A stretch of DNA of 64,000 nucleotides from Ardenticatenales bacterium (GTDB lineage: Bacteria; Chloroflexota; Anaerolineae; Promineifilales; Promineifilaceae): NCBI GenBank assembly GCA_020634515.1, contig JACKBL010000002.1, positions 62,001 through 126,000 on the forward strand, read 5' to 3'. Positions within the stretch are counted from its first letter, which is position 1, and the number at the start of each line of letters is the position of its first letter. The notes under the pieces were generated by a model, which did not search any database, was not told the DNA's origin, and saw only the letters and a program-made list of their open reading frames with translations. Positions 27,323 to 36,037 of the stretch are shown in pieces. Position numbers and translations under genes: made by a program.

Positions 27323-27428
27323 GTTTGAGCGGTGCGGTTTATGCCGAAAACGATGCGGCCAGGGCACGGATGAACAGTGTGCCCTGGCCGCTGTGTTTTG
27401 CCTGCGCACCGCAAGCGCCGGGTGGCGC

Positions 27429-29963
27429 TTATTCGTAGGCCAGCGCGCGCACGATGTCCAACTTCGCCGCCTGTCGCGCCGGGATTATGGCGCCGATGAT
27501 GCCAAAGCCGATGCCCACAGCAATCGCCAGCAGCAGCCCCGCGTAGGAGAAGGCAAAGGGGAAGACCAGCCCGACGAAGTTCATGGCCCCGACGAGAATG
27601 TAGCTGAGCCATAGTCCGGCCAGAAGGCCAAACAGCGTCCCCGTGGCCGCCAGCAGCAGGCTCTCCGCGGTGATCATGCGGCGCACCTGGCGGCGGGTGG
27701 CCCCCACGGCGCGCAGCGTGCCGATCTCGCGCGTCCGCTCCAGGACGTTAATCGCCAGGGTGTTGATCAGGGCGATCAACGAGGGAATAGCCAGCACGAT
27801 CAGCAGCACGTACATGGCGTTGAAGACTTCGAGCATCGTGCCGATTTCCGTCTTCCACTCGGTCAGCGAATAGAAGCCGAAAGCGGGATAGTCGCGGGCG
27901 AGGGTTCGCAGCGCCCCGTCTACCTGGGCTGTGTTGGCGTTGTCTTGCTGGTTGACCATGAGGAGCAGGTCGGTGGTGGCGTGGAAGTCGCGCGCCATGT
28001 TTTCCTGGGAGACGTAGCCGGTGGCAATTTTGTAGTTCATGAAGTCGCCGCCAATGCCGGCAACGTGATATTCCAACACGCCTTCCGGTGATTGCAGCGG
28101 CAGTGTGTCGCCCAACTTCACGCCCGCTTGCGCCGCGAATATTCCATTGACCACAATCTCTCGCCCCGATGCCAGCCGGTCGTAGATGGTGGCCTCATCC
28201 CCGGCGCTGAAAATTAGGCCGGACACCTGGGGATAGGTAACGGGATCGATGCCCACGATCTGCAGGTCCGTGCCATCAATGCGGGCCGTTGTCTGCCGCA
28301 GCGTCGTCACCTCGGAGACGCCGGGAATCGTCTTGATCTCTTCCACCAACCGCGGCCCCGCGCCGATGTTGCCGCCGCCCAGCACCAACGACTGCGGCAT
28401 GTACAGGTAGTCGCTGCCCAGTGTCTTGTCAATCCAGCCGTTCAGGCCGCCCATGAGGGAGGTGATCAGGCCACCCATGGCCACCAGGAGCGAAAGCCCG
28501 ATGGTGATGGCGGAAGCGGTGATGGCCGCGCGTCCGGGCTGCCGCGTCAGGTTCCCCTGCGCAATCTGGCCTTCGCGCGCAAAGATGAGGCGGAGCAGGC
28601 TGCCGAAGGTGCGGGCAATGGGGTAGATCAGGGCGGGGCCAATCAGGACCAGGCCGATCATGAACAGGAGGATGCCCAACGAGGCCAGGCCGACGTTGCC
28701 GCCAATGAGGGTGAGAAAGGCGATGATGACGACAACAATGCCGGCAATCGCGCTGCGACCGGCGCTGCGGCGCTCTACTTCCGCCAACGAGGGGCGCAAG
28801 GCATCCAGCGGCGATACGCGAGTGGCGGCCAGTGCCGGCACCAATCCCGCCAGCACGGTCAGTCCCAGTCCTAAAACGACGGCGACGACGTATACCCAGG
28901 GGGCGAAGGCGGGTGTGCCCAGGCGGGCGTGCATCATGTTTTCCATGATGGGTTGCATCCCAACCAGCAGTCCGTAGGCCATGAAGAAGCCAAGCAGAAT
29001 TCCGAGAACTGTTCCGATACTGCCCAGCAGCAGGCATTCCGCCAGGATCATGCCCAGGATGGTGCGACGGGATGCGCCGATGATGCGCAACATGCCGATG
29101 TCGCGCCGACGTTCCACGACGACTGTGCGGAAGGTAATGAAGATGATAAAACCGCCCATGGCCGCGGCAATGACGCCGAACAGGTTCATGACGTATTTGG
29201 CGGAGTTGAGGGCGGCGGCGAATTCGGAGCCGGTTTCGTTGCCGCCAACTTTGTAGCCGCTGCCCAGGCGGGCGAGGATATCCTGGCGCACGGTTTCGGG
29301 GTTGATGCCGGCATCGAACCTGGCCTCAATCGTGTTAGCCAGTCCGGGAAGATTGAATACCGTTTGCGCCGCTGCCAGGGGCACAATCAACTCCTCGCTG
29401 CCCATGGGCGGACGCCCCATCGTGATGCCCACGATCTCAAAAGTCATTAAGCCCGTAGCCGAGGGCAGCTTGAGCGTGTCGCCTACGCGCAGGCCCGTTT
29501 CCTGAGCCAGGTTATTGGAGATGAGGACGCTGTTCTCGTCTGCCGCGATCAGCGGACGACCGGCGGCCAGGGAGACGGGGTTGAGGTCGGTCAACTGCTC
29601 TGGCAGCACGCCGCGTAAGATAAACGAAGTGATGGCCGTGCCATCCGCGGCGGTGATGGCCTCCGCCGTGGGGACCAGCAGCGGTCGCGCCAGGGAAGGA
29701 GCGGCCAGAGCCACGCCGGGGGTCTGGCGTACCTGCTCCGTAACGTTGGCGTCAAAAGCGCCGCGCGCCTGACTGGTGATGGTCAGGTCTACCTGGTCCA
29801 CGGCGGCGGATAGATTGGTTTGTAGGGCTTGCTGCATTGCCGGCAAAATCCCGTTGAAACCAAACACAATCGTGACGCCAAAAGTGATAGCGATTAGCGT
29901 TAAAGTCGTGCGCAGCTTGCGCCCGCGCAGATAGCGCAGGGCCAATTTCAGTTGAAACGTCAT
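27429..29963 (-). CDS. ABC exporter permease with two FtsX domains (MacB/LolC type)
   Basis: An 844-residue membrane protein. Its pattern is one N-terminal membrane helix, a large extracytoplasmic domain, an FtsX core of three helices (~270-390), a further helix block, a second external domain (~510-700) and a second FtsX core (~715-835). The FtsX coupling motif appears as ERRRDIGMLRIIGASRRTI and again as ERTREIGTLRAVGATRRQV. Such permeases move lipoproteins, peptides or drugs across the envelope or act mechanically. ATG 29963 overlaps the ATPase stop by 4 bp (ATGA), so the two subunits are coupled. PadR lies just upstream and is the probable regulator. Confidence 0.92.
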   Translation of the reverse strand: MTFQLKLALRYLRGRKLRTTLTLIAITFGVTIVFGFNGILPAMQQALQTNLSAAVDQVDLTITSQARGAFDANVTEQVRQTPGVALAAPSLARPLLVPTAEAITAADGTAITSFILRGVLPEQLTDLNPVSLAAGRPLIAADENSVLISNNLAQETGLRVGDTLKLPSATGLMTFEIVGITMGRPPMGSEELIVPLAAAQTVFNLPGLANTIEARFDAGINPETVRQDILARLGSGYKVGGNETGSEFAAALNSAKYVMNLFGVIAAAMGGFIIFITFRTVVVERRRDIGMLRIIGASRRTILGMILAECLLLGSIGTVLGILLGFFMAYGLLVGMQPIMENMMHARLGTPAFAPWVYVVAVVLGLGLTVLAGLVPALAATRVSPLDALRPSLAEVERRSAGRSAIAGIVVVIIAFLTLIGGNVGLASLGILLFMIGLVLIGPALIYPIARTFGSLLRLIFAREGQIAQGNLTRQPGRAAITASAITIGLSLLVAMGGLITSLMGGLNGWIDKTLGSDYLYMPQSLVLGGGNIGAGPRLVEEIKTIPGVSEVTTLRQTTARIDGTDLQIVGIDPVTYPQVSGLIFSAGDEATIYDRLASGREIVVNGIFAAQAGVKLGDTLPLQSPEGVLEYHVAGIGGDFMNYKIATGYVSQENMARDFHATTDLLLMVNQQDNANTAQVDGALRTLARDYPAFGFYSLTEWKTEIGTMLEVFNAMYVLLIVLAIPSLIALINTLAINVLERTREIGTLRAVGATRRQVRRMITAESLLLAATGTLFGLLAGLWLSYILVGAMNFVGLVFPFAFSYAGLLLAIAVGIGFGIIGAIIPARQAAKLDIVRALAYE

Positions 29964-30700
29964 CTCGCCACCTCCAGTTTTTGCCGCAAGGCCACCTCTC
30001 CCTGGCGATCGTTGCCAGAAAGCCGCGTTTCATCCACCATGGTGCCATCCTTGAGGAAAATGATGCGGTTGGCATGAGCGGCAATACGCGGGTCGTGCGT
30101 CACCATCAGCACCGTACGCTGCCATTCTTCGCTGATCTGGCGCAGCAGCACGGCGATTTCGTCCGCGGAACGCGAATCCAGGTTGCCCGTTGGTTCATCC
30201 GCCAGGATGAGCATCGGTTCGGCCACCAGCGCGCGCGCAATCGCCACCCGCTGCTGCTCGCCGCCGGAAAGCTGGTCTGGTCGATGGGCGAGGCGGTCAC
30301 CCAGCCCCATCCGCTTCAGCCACGTTTCCGCCTTCTGTCGCGCCTCACCCTCCTTGGCCCCATCCAGGATCAGGGGCAGCGCCGCGTTTTCCACCGCTTC
30401 CAAAACGGGGATCAGGTTGAAGAACTGGAAGATAAAGCCAATATGCCGGCGGCGGAGTTGCGTCATTTGGTCGTCGTTGAAGCGGGAAATGTCTTGACCA
30501 TTGAGCATGACGCGCCCGGATGAAGGTTTGTCCAGGCCGCCCACCAGGTGCAGGAGCGTGGATTTGCCGCAGCCGCTGGGACCCATTACGGCCACGAATT
30601 CGCCCGGCTGAATATCGACGTTAAGCCGGTTCAAGGCGGTGACGGCGGTCGCGCCCGTGCCATAGACCCTTGTTAGCTGCTCGGTTTTTACAATGCTCAT
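29960..30700 (-). CDS. ABC transporter ATPase of the LolD/MacB class
   Basis: A 246-residue ATPase with Walker A GPSGCGKST (40-48), Q-loop IFQFFNLIP, signature LSGGEQQRVAIARAL (144-158), Walker B LILADEPTGNLD and H-loop VMVTHD (read as MVTHDPR). LADEPTGNLD is typical of LolD/MacB exporters that pair with FtsX permeases. It overlaps the permease gene by 4 bp and lies 53 bp after padR on the same strand, so the three form one operon. Confidence 0.95.
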   Translation of the reverse strand: MSIVKTEQLTRVYGTGATAVTALNRLNVDIQPGEFVAVMGPSGCGKSTLLHLVGGLDKPSSGRVMLNGQDISRFNDDQMTQLRRRHIGFIFQFFNLIPVLEAVENAALPLILDGAKEGEARQKAETWLKRMGLGDRLAHRPDQLSGGEQQRVAIARALVAEPMLILADEPTGNLDSRSADEIAVLLRQISEEWQRTVLMVTHDPRIAAHANRIIFLKDGTMVDETRLSGNDRQGEVALRQKLEVAR

Positions 30701-30753
30701 ACCCTTTCTCCAGGTTGATTGGGCAGCGGCGGGCTGCCCTACGGTGCGGCTTG

Positions 30754-31344
30754 CTACGATTCGTCGCTTCTGGGAGGCCGTCCGCGTGGCCGCTCCACAG
30801 GCTCAGGAATGGGTTGGCGGCTGATTTCGTCGAGCCGCGCTTCCACCATTTCTAGCCAGCGCAGGTCTGCTTCCAGGTGCATCACGGCCTGGTCTAACAA
30901 CAAGACGTAGGCCAGCTCCGACCTGGGATCGACGCGGCTGCGCTGCGCCGTGATCGCGTGCAGTTCTTTGTACAGGCTGGCCCGCTGCACGTAGATCAGG
31001 CGTCGCGGATCGCCTTCGGTGATGGCCACGCTGAGCATCAGCTTCAGAAAAAACTCATCTCGCCGCCGGTCGCTGGTTACCGGTTCGGAAAACCAGGCGC
31101 GGAGTTCGGCCATGCCGGCATCCGTGACGGTGTAGATGTGCTTTTCTGGCCCGCCGGCTTGCTCAACGCTGTCTTCCACGACCAGCCCCTTCTTTTCCAG
31201 GCGGGCGAGCGTGGTGTAGACCTGCGCGGGCTTGAGGTCCCAATTTTCCACGCCGCCGACCATGGCCTCGAATGCGTCATGCAATTCGTAGCCGTGGCGG
31301 GGGCGATGGGCCAGTAATCCAAGAATGGCGTTCCGTACAGACAT
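30754..31344 (-). CDS. PadR-family transcriptional regulator
   Basis: A 196-residue repressor. The N-terminal winged helix is canonical: MSVRNAILGLLAHRPRHGYEL, then VYTTLARLEKKGLV and the wing KHIYTVTDAGMAEL. The C-terminal half (~95-180) is the helical Vir-like dimerisation domain of PadR subfamily 2. No Shine-Dalgarno precedes ATG 31344. A palindrome 11-27 bp upstream overlaps the likely -10 region, so it probably represses its own operon, including the ABC exporter genes. Such operons usually respond to toxic small molecules. Confidence 0.92.
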   Translation of the reverse strand: MSVRNAILGLLAHRPRHGYELHDAFEAMVGGVENWDLKPAQVYTTLARLEKKGLVVEDSVEQAGGPEKHIYTVTDAGMAELRAWFSEPVTSDRRRDEFFLKLMLSVAITEGDPRRLIYVQRASLYKELHAITAQRSRVDPRSELAYVLLLDQAVMHLEADLRWLEMVEARLDEISRQPIPEPVERPRGRPPRSDES

Positions 31345-31354
31345 AATTTCAAAT

Positions 31355-31371
31355 TAGTAAACGAGTTACTA
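31355..31371. promoter_or_regulatory. Inverted repeat upstream of padR, probable operator
   Basis: TAGTAA (31355-31360) and TTACTA (31366-31371) flank the 5-bp spacer ACGAG. Read on the minus strand, TACTAA lies about 10 bp before the padR ATG and could be the -10 box, so a bound dimer would block transcription. The spacing resembles other PadR sites, though the arms differ from the ATGTA-TACAT consensus. Confidence 0.5.
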
Positions 31372-31459
31372 GTTTCCAGACGTGGAAATTATTAACCAGG
31401 TTTCTAGTTTTGTCAAGAGGTTTTCGGGGCAATGTTGGGCAGTTGTGGAACGCGGCCCA

Positions 31460-31492
31460 AGATTGATTCACTCTTCAGGAATGAACCAATCT
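31460..31492. repeat. 33-bp palindromic element with AGATTG/CCAATCT ends
   Basis: AGATTGATTCA at the left and TGAACCAATCT at the right are complementary at 10 of 11 positions around an 11-bp centre. The outer bases match those of the 60-bp repeats at 3903 and 37853, so it may be a short relative. It lies in the gap between padR and the secreted-protein gene; nothing else is seen from 31372 to 31536 beyond an AT-rich stretch. Confidence 0.5.
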
Positions 31493-31536
31493 GAAAAACG
31501 GAAACCTATACACCTGTCAACCAAACAGGCAGGCGC

Positions 31537-33078
31537 TCACGGTGGGAAAAGCAGAGTGGCCGGCGCGCCAAAGCGAACCAGGTAGCCCTTTCCCGGCTGC
31601 AAGAGGGAAACAGGGGACCAACCGCCATTGACCAGTTGAAGGAACGAGGATTGGCGTGCCCCAGGTGGATTGGTCGTCAGCGCCATGATTGATACGGGCG
31701 TGTCAAAGGCGCCGACGAAGTTCCACCCGGCGGTAACGGCAATCACTTGCGGCGTAACGGGGGCGCCACAGAGGGCGTACTGGTAAGGGCGGTCGAATAT
31801 GACCACATACCCTTGTCCCGTGTGCAATGTCTCTGTGACGGGACCTCCTGGCATCAAGAGTGCAAGGGCATCGGGGAAGAGGGTGGCGAGGCGCATGTCG
31901 TTGGTTTCAAAGGGGATGGAGATGAGGTTACTGCCGGCATTCACGCGCACGGCCACGCATTGATAATCGCCTACCTGCGGAACAGGGGACCGATACTGTG
32001 CGCGCTGATGCTGTTGTGCCGGCAGATTGTGCCACAACAAGGAATCGTCGGCTGGCGCGGGGGCATGGGCGCGGATGGTGTATTGCGTTCCGGAGACCTG
32101 CCCTTCAACCCGCAACTGGTAATCGCCGGCGCGTGTGGGGGAGATGACGAGGGTTTGCGTTATGCCGGCATTCACGTTTACCCGACGCGCTGCCCAAAAG
32201 TTGTGTGGTTCCCACACGAACAGGCTCGCTTCACCGACCAGAACACTTAAAGTGAGTGTGATCGCCTGGCCGCCATCAGCGTGATAACGGTATGTGTCAT
32301 CGTTTGTGTCCAGCACATGGCTATCGGGCGCGTAATTCAGGTGCAGCACGGATGGTTCGGGCGTGGGGCGACCATTGCTTCTGCTCCACACGTGCAGCGT
32401 AAGCAAACCCGCCCGGATGGTGTCTGGCAGCGTGAATGTGTAGTCGTCGCCGTTGAAGATAGGGGCATCGTCATGATGATCGTCAAGCAGAACAGGCGCC
32501 TGCGTCTGTGCGTCAGTGCCTGGCGCATACTGGTACACCTGGATGTCCAACGCATGAATAGGGAGGGTGCTGCTCATCGTCAGCGTTACGTCTCGATGTG
32601 TGAGCCATTGCCCGCCCTCCGGCATGGTGACCGTTACTATCAGTATCTCGTTCTCAAAAACCTCGTCATGGAGGACGGCGATGTTGTCCAGTTCGTTCGT
32701 TTCCCAAAAGCGGTTGTCAGGGTCAACGGTCGCTGACAGCGTCAAGCTGCCGGCTACAGTAGGCGTGAACGGATAGGATGCTTCAATCCCGTGCGTGCCC
32801 GTGAGGAGGTAGCCTGCCGCGATGCTGTTGGTGTAAACCCGTGATCCATCAATGCTTATTTCAAAGGTAACAACGGGGTTGATGACGGCGCGATCCGTGT
32901 TGATTTCTACCGTGGGCAGGATGGGCACGCCGACGGTGATGGTTCCGGAAATAGGAGAGGTGATGCTTTCGGCGGATAGTTCGGCTTCTTGTTGCGATGC
33001 CGGCAATCTCGTCAAGCAGGGTTGTGTGATGAGCGTCACGCCATCCTGCGCCTGCCTGACTTCCCAATATCGCTGCAA
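31537..33078 (-). CDS. C-terminal part of the propeller/C11-peptidase protein, after an in-frame TGA
   Basis: This 513-codon frame is in phase with the gene upstream and is separated from it by one TGA (33088-33090) and three sense codons; its nominal start is TTG 33078 with no ribosome binding site. The sequence across the gap reads GAAGIT-stop-SDVLQRYWEVRQAQDG, so the two parts look like one protein of ~1,440 codons with TGG or another sense codon changed to TGA. The part includes a CARDB-like adhesion domain (~residues 50-135, ending WETNELDN), further beta domains, and two C-terminal GSNLISIP / AGWNFVGAF repeats. It is probably untranslated alone unless read through. Confidence 0.65.
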   Translation of the reverse strand: MQRYWEVRQAQDGVTLITQPCLTRLPASQQEAELSAESITSPISGTITVGVPILPTVEINTDRAVINPVVTFEISIDGSRVYTNSIAAGYLLTGTHGIEASYPFTPTVAGSLTLSATVDPDNRFWETNELDNIAVLHDEVFENEILIVTVTMPEGGQWLTHRDVTLTMSSTLPIHALDIQVYQYAPGTDAQTQAPVLLDDHHDDAPIFNGDDYTFTLPDTIRAGLLTLHVWSRSNGRPTPEPSVLHLNYAPDSHVLDTNDDTYRYHADGGQAITLTLSVLVGEASLFVWEPHNFWAARRVNVNAGITQTLVISPTRAGDYQLRVEGQVSGTQYTIRAHAPAPADDSLLWHNLPAQQHQRAQYRSPVPQVGDYQCVAVRVNAGSNLISIPFETNDMRLATLFPDALALLMPGGPVTETLHTGQGYVVIFDRPYQYALCGAPVTPQVIAVTAGWNFVGAFDTPVSIMALTTNPPGARQSSFLQLVNGGWSPVSLLQPGKGYLVRFGAPATLLFPP

Positions 33079-33087
33079 AACGTCGCT

Positions 33088-35877
33088 TCAGGTGATGCCG
33101 GCAGCACCGTCCCGCACGAACGCATAAGGGTAATCGTTGGCGACTTCCCAGGTGAAACTGAGGGCGTTAGTCACCGTGATCACGGAGGCGTCGGTGTAAA
33201 GGGGAACCCAGGGAAGGGTCACGGTATCGCCGGAGTTATCTGGTTGACCTTGCACGTCGGCGTAGAGCGCCAGACCGATCCGCTCCGTATTGGTCAGGGT
33301 CCAGGTTGGGGCCACGGGAGGGGCAAACCAGGGGGTGCCACTGTGGGCGCTGCGCGTAATGACCGCGCTGCTTACCAGATTGTACGCCGCCGTCGCATGT
33401 GTGCCGATGTCCGTTGATGCGCCGAATGTGCCGGCAACGGACTGCAAAAATGCACCCACATCCACCAGGGCATCGGGTGTGGCTAACGTCCAGTCGGGGG
33501 CGCAAAACGTGGTATCGTAGTAGCTGCCCGCGCCGAGGTAGGCGGCCAGCAGGGCATCTTTCGTACCCGCGGGATCGTTGTCAAACGCGGACAGCATCGC
33601 CAATGACATGCCATCCATTTCGTCCTTAAAGGCCGCCAACTGGCTGCTGTCTACGGCCACGATCAGACGCGGATGTTCCACATCATCGTCCCCATCAGAC
33701 AAATCAGCCTGGTTCAATACGGCATCATAGGCAGCGATGATCACGTTGGCTATCGTGGCGGCATCGGCGTCCGGATCAAGATTCATCAGCGACTGCGCGG
33801 CCATATCGGGAGATGAGTAGGTGTAATTGGGAGAGCCAATGATGATGTCTGCGTAGGGGGATGCGCCGCCGGCATTGGCCGTTTCGTAAAATTCCTCTAC
33901 CGAGGCGGCAAAACAATGCGTCAAGTCCAGAATGTCAATCGGGTTAGTTCCATCTTGCGTCCCCATGCTCAAGGCTTCCCCAACTGTGTGGGGGGTGATG
34001 AATCCCACGGGATGCACGTCGGTAAAGCCGGGGTCTACCTCAATGGTATAAGGTCTGCGGGGTGCAAAATAGTCGGGGAACAGGTGGATAATGTCGTCAT
34101 TGTCCACATTGGGGACCAAAAACGAACCGTGGCCGATGAAGGAGAACAGGGTTTTGTGGGCGGGGTAATTGTTTTGCGCCCAAAGCAGAAACGCGCCCAG
34201 GTCGGCGCCGCTGGCCATGTTGTATTCATCTCGATCCAGGTTGAGGATGCCGGCATCATCAGGCAGCCCATCAATCGGTGTGTCAAGGCCATCCTGAATG
34301 ACGTGAATGACCGTATCTCCTTGCCCGTCCAGGTCCGCCAGGAAAATGACCACCAGGCCCGGCTTGCCCGCCGTTGCGCTGATGAAGTTGTCCATCATGG
34401 GTTGGAAGTAGTCGGCAAGATTCGTGAGGTTAGACGGATCATTGTCGCCCGCCAGGGCATAGATGGTAGTGAGGGACCAGACGCGACAGAGGGAAATGCC
34501 GGCAGCCTCTGTCGCCTGCACCACTGCGGTGGCCAGGGACACGTTGGCGGAAGGAGTCTGCGCGACGCCATTCGTGTTCACAGCCGCTACCGCCGTATCG
34601 TAAACAACCGCGTTGCTTTCTACGCCGATAGCGCAAGCGGCAATGACGCCCTGACCGTCCAGTTTGAGCAGCCAGTAGTCACTGCCGCCCGCCCCGAGGG
34701 AGCGGGTGTCACCTGCCGCGAGAATTCCTCCATCGTCCGTCAGCGCCAGCGCCTGTCCCCTTTCCTCTGCTCCCTGCCCATACGCCTTTTGCCAGACGCT
34801 GCCGCCGCTGCCATCAAAGTCCAGCAGCCAGAGATCGTTCCCGCCCCCGCCAAAGGAAGCGGTCCAGCCGCCGATCAGATAGTGGCCGCTTGCCGTCTCT
34901 TGCACGGCCTGAAAGCCGTCACTGCTGCCGCCGCCGACGCCTTTTTGCCAGACCACGGCGCCACTGTTGTCGAGTTTAACGATCCAACCTTCAGAATCCT
35001 CCGTTTCCAGCGAAGGGAAAATAGCTCCAACCAGCACGTAGCCGCCGTCGCCGGTTGCCTGGATGTCATTGGCGAATTCAAAACCCGCGTCGCCGTAACT
35101 TTTCTGCCAGATGACGATGCCATTACTGTCCAACTTCAGCACCCAGGCATCCGCCTCCCCGCTGCCAAAGGAGTACGTGTAGCCTGCCGCGAGGTAGCCG
35201 CCATCGCTCGTCTGGCGCACGGCGTTGGCGTAATCATCCGCTGCGCCGCCCACGGTGCTTTCCCAGGCGACTGTGCCATCACTGTTGAGTTTAAGCAGCC
35301 ACAAATCGGCATCTCCCGCGCCAAAGGAAGAGGTCCAGCCGGCAACGATAGCGCCGCCGTCGCTCGTTTCCTGAATCGCGGTGGGATTGTCCACGCCAGA
35401 ACCGCTGAAGCGATACTGCCAGGCTATGTTGCCGTCGTCGTTGAGTTTCACCGCCCAGGCGTCCCAATCAATGATCTGGTTGCTGTAGGCATAGCCGGCT
35501 ACCAGATAGCTGCCATCACTTGTGGCGACGATAGTCGTCGCTACTGTGTGGTCGTTGAGGCTGAGGGTTTCCTGCCAGAGGGCAGTACCCCAGGCATCTC
35601 GCTTGATGATCCAGGCGTCCGTGTTGCCCGGCGTGAAGGAATCGCTGCTGCCGGCAACGACGGACCCGCCATCTATTGTCTTATCCAGGGCGTACAACTG
35701 CTCATTCCCGGCGCCTCCGAAAGCCAGCGTCCATTCGCCACTGCTGCCGTTCAGGAGTGGGTTCGTTTGTGGGGGTGTGGGGGGAATGCCGGCATTCACC
35801 GGCCACGAGACCATCCAAACGGTCTCTAGCAACAAACTGATCACGACGAACCAGGTAAGAAATCCTTTATCCTTCAT
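33088..35877 (-). CDS. Secreted seven-bladed propeller fused to a clostripain-like (C11) cysteine peptidase
   Basis: About 929 residues from ATG 35877, preceded by a weak GAGAG site; an upstream TTG is possible. A signal anchor (FLTWFVVISLLLETVW) is followed by seven propeller blades (~45-430), each with TSDGG and LLKLNSDG / WQK motifs. From ~450 comes a caspase-fold peptidase: TIYALAGDND, FLADLDGQGD, the His dyad residue in FSFIGHGS, and the Cys in DILDLTHCFAAS with a following Glu. C11 enzymes cleave after basic residues and are often self-activated. The frame stops at TGA 33088, and the matching C-terminal domains continue in the same frame beyond it. The N-terminal part may still fold and act. 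Confidence 0.78.
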   Translation of the reverse strand: MKDKGFLTWFVVISLLLETVWMVSWPVNAGIPPTPPQTNPLLNGSSGEWTLAFGGAGNEQLYALDKTIDGGSVVAGSSDSFTPGNTDAWIIKRDAWGTALWQETLSLNDHTVATTIVATSDGSYLVAGYAYSNQIIDWDAWAVKLNDDGNIAWQYRFSGSGVDNPTAIQETSDGGAIVAGWTSSFGAGDADLWLLKLNSDGTVAWESTVGGAADDYANAVRQTSDGGYLAAGYTYSFGSGEADAWVLKLDSNGIVIWQKSYGDAGFEFANDIQATGDGGYVLVGAIFPSLETEDSEGWIVKLDNSGAVVWQKGVGGGSSDGFQAVQETASGHYLIGGWTASFGGGGNDLWLLDFDGSGGSVWQKAYGQGAEERGQALALTDDGGILAAGDTRSLGAGGSDYWLLKLDGQGVIAACAIGVESNAVVYDTAVAAVNTNGVAQTPSANVSLATAVVQATEAAGISLCRVWSLTTIYALAGDNDPSNLTNLADYFQPMMDNFISATAGKPGLVVIFLADLDGQGDTVIHVIQDGLDTPIDGLPDDAGILNLDRDEYNMASGADLGAFLLWAQNNYPAHKTLFSFIGHGSFLVPNVDNDDIIHLFPDYFAPRRPYTIEVDPGFTDVHPVGFITPHTVGEALSMGTQDGTNPIDILDLTHCFAASVEEFYETANAGGASPYADIIIGSPNYTYSSPDMAAQSLMNLDPDADAATIANVIIAAYDAVLNQADLSDGDDDVEHPRLIVAVDSSQLAAFKDEMDGMSLAMLSAFDNDPAGTKDALLAAYLGAGSYYDTTFCAPDWTLATPDALVDVGAFLQSVAGTFGASTDIGTHATAAYNLVSSAVITRSAHSGTPWFAPPVAPTWTLTNTERIGLALYADVQGQPDNSGDTVTLPWVPLYTDASVITVTNALSFTWEVANDYPYAFVRDGAAGIT

Positions 35878-36037
35878 TGTCTGTTCTCTCAAGAATCAGT
35901 TCACAATTGCTTGCCGCCAACAAAAGGGGCATAGGGAAGACGCCCAGCGTCTTCCCTAGGTGTTCGTGACCAGCCGCGGTGGGTGGCGAGGAGGCGAGTG
36001 CCTTATCACCTCCCCGGCAGGTTTCCTTGATGGTCAG

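Noticed and set aside
33088..33090. In-frame TGA as a selenocysteine codon or a genome-wide code change
   Set aside because: The protein is not a known selenoprotein type, no clear downstream stem-loop was seen, and TGA ends many intact genes here.
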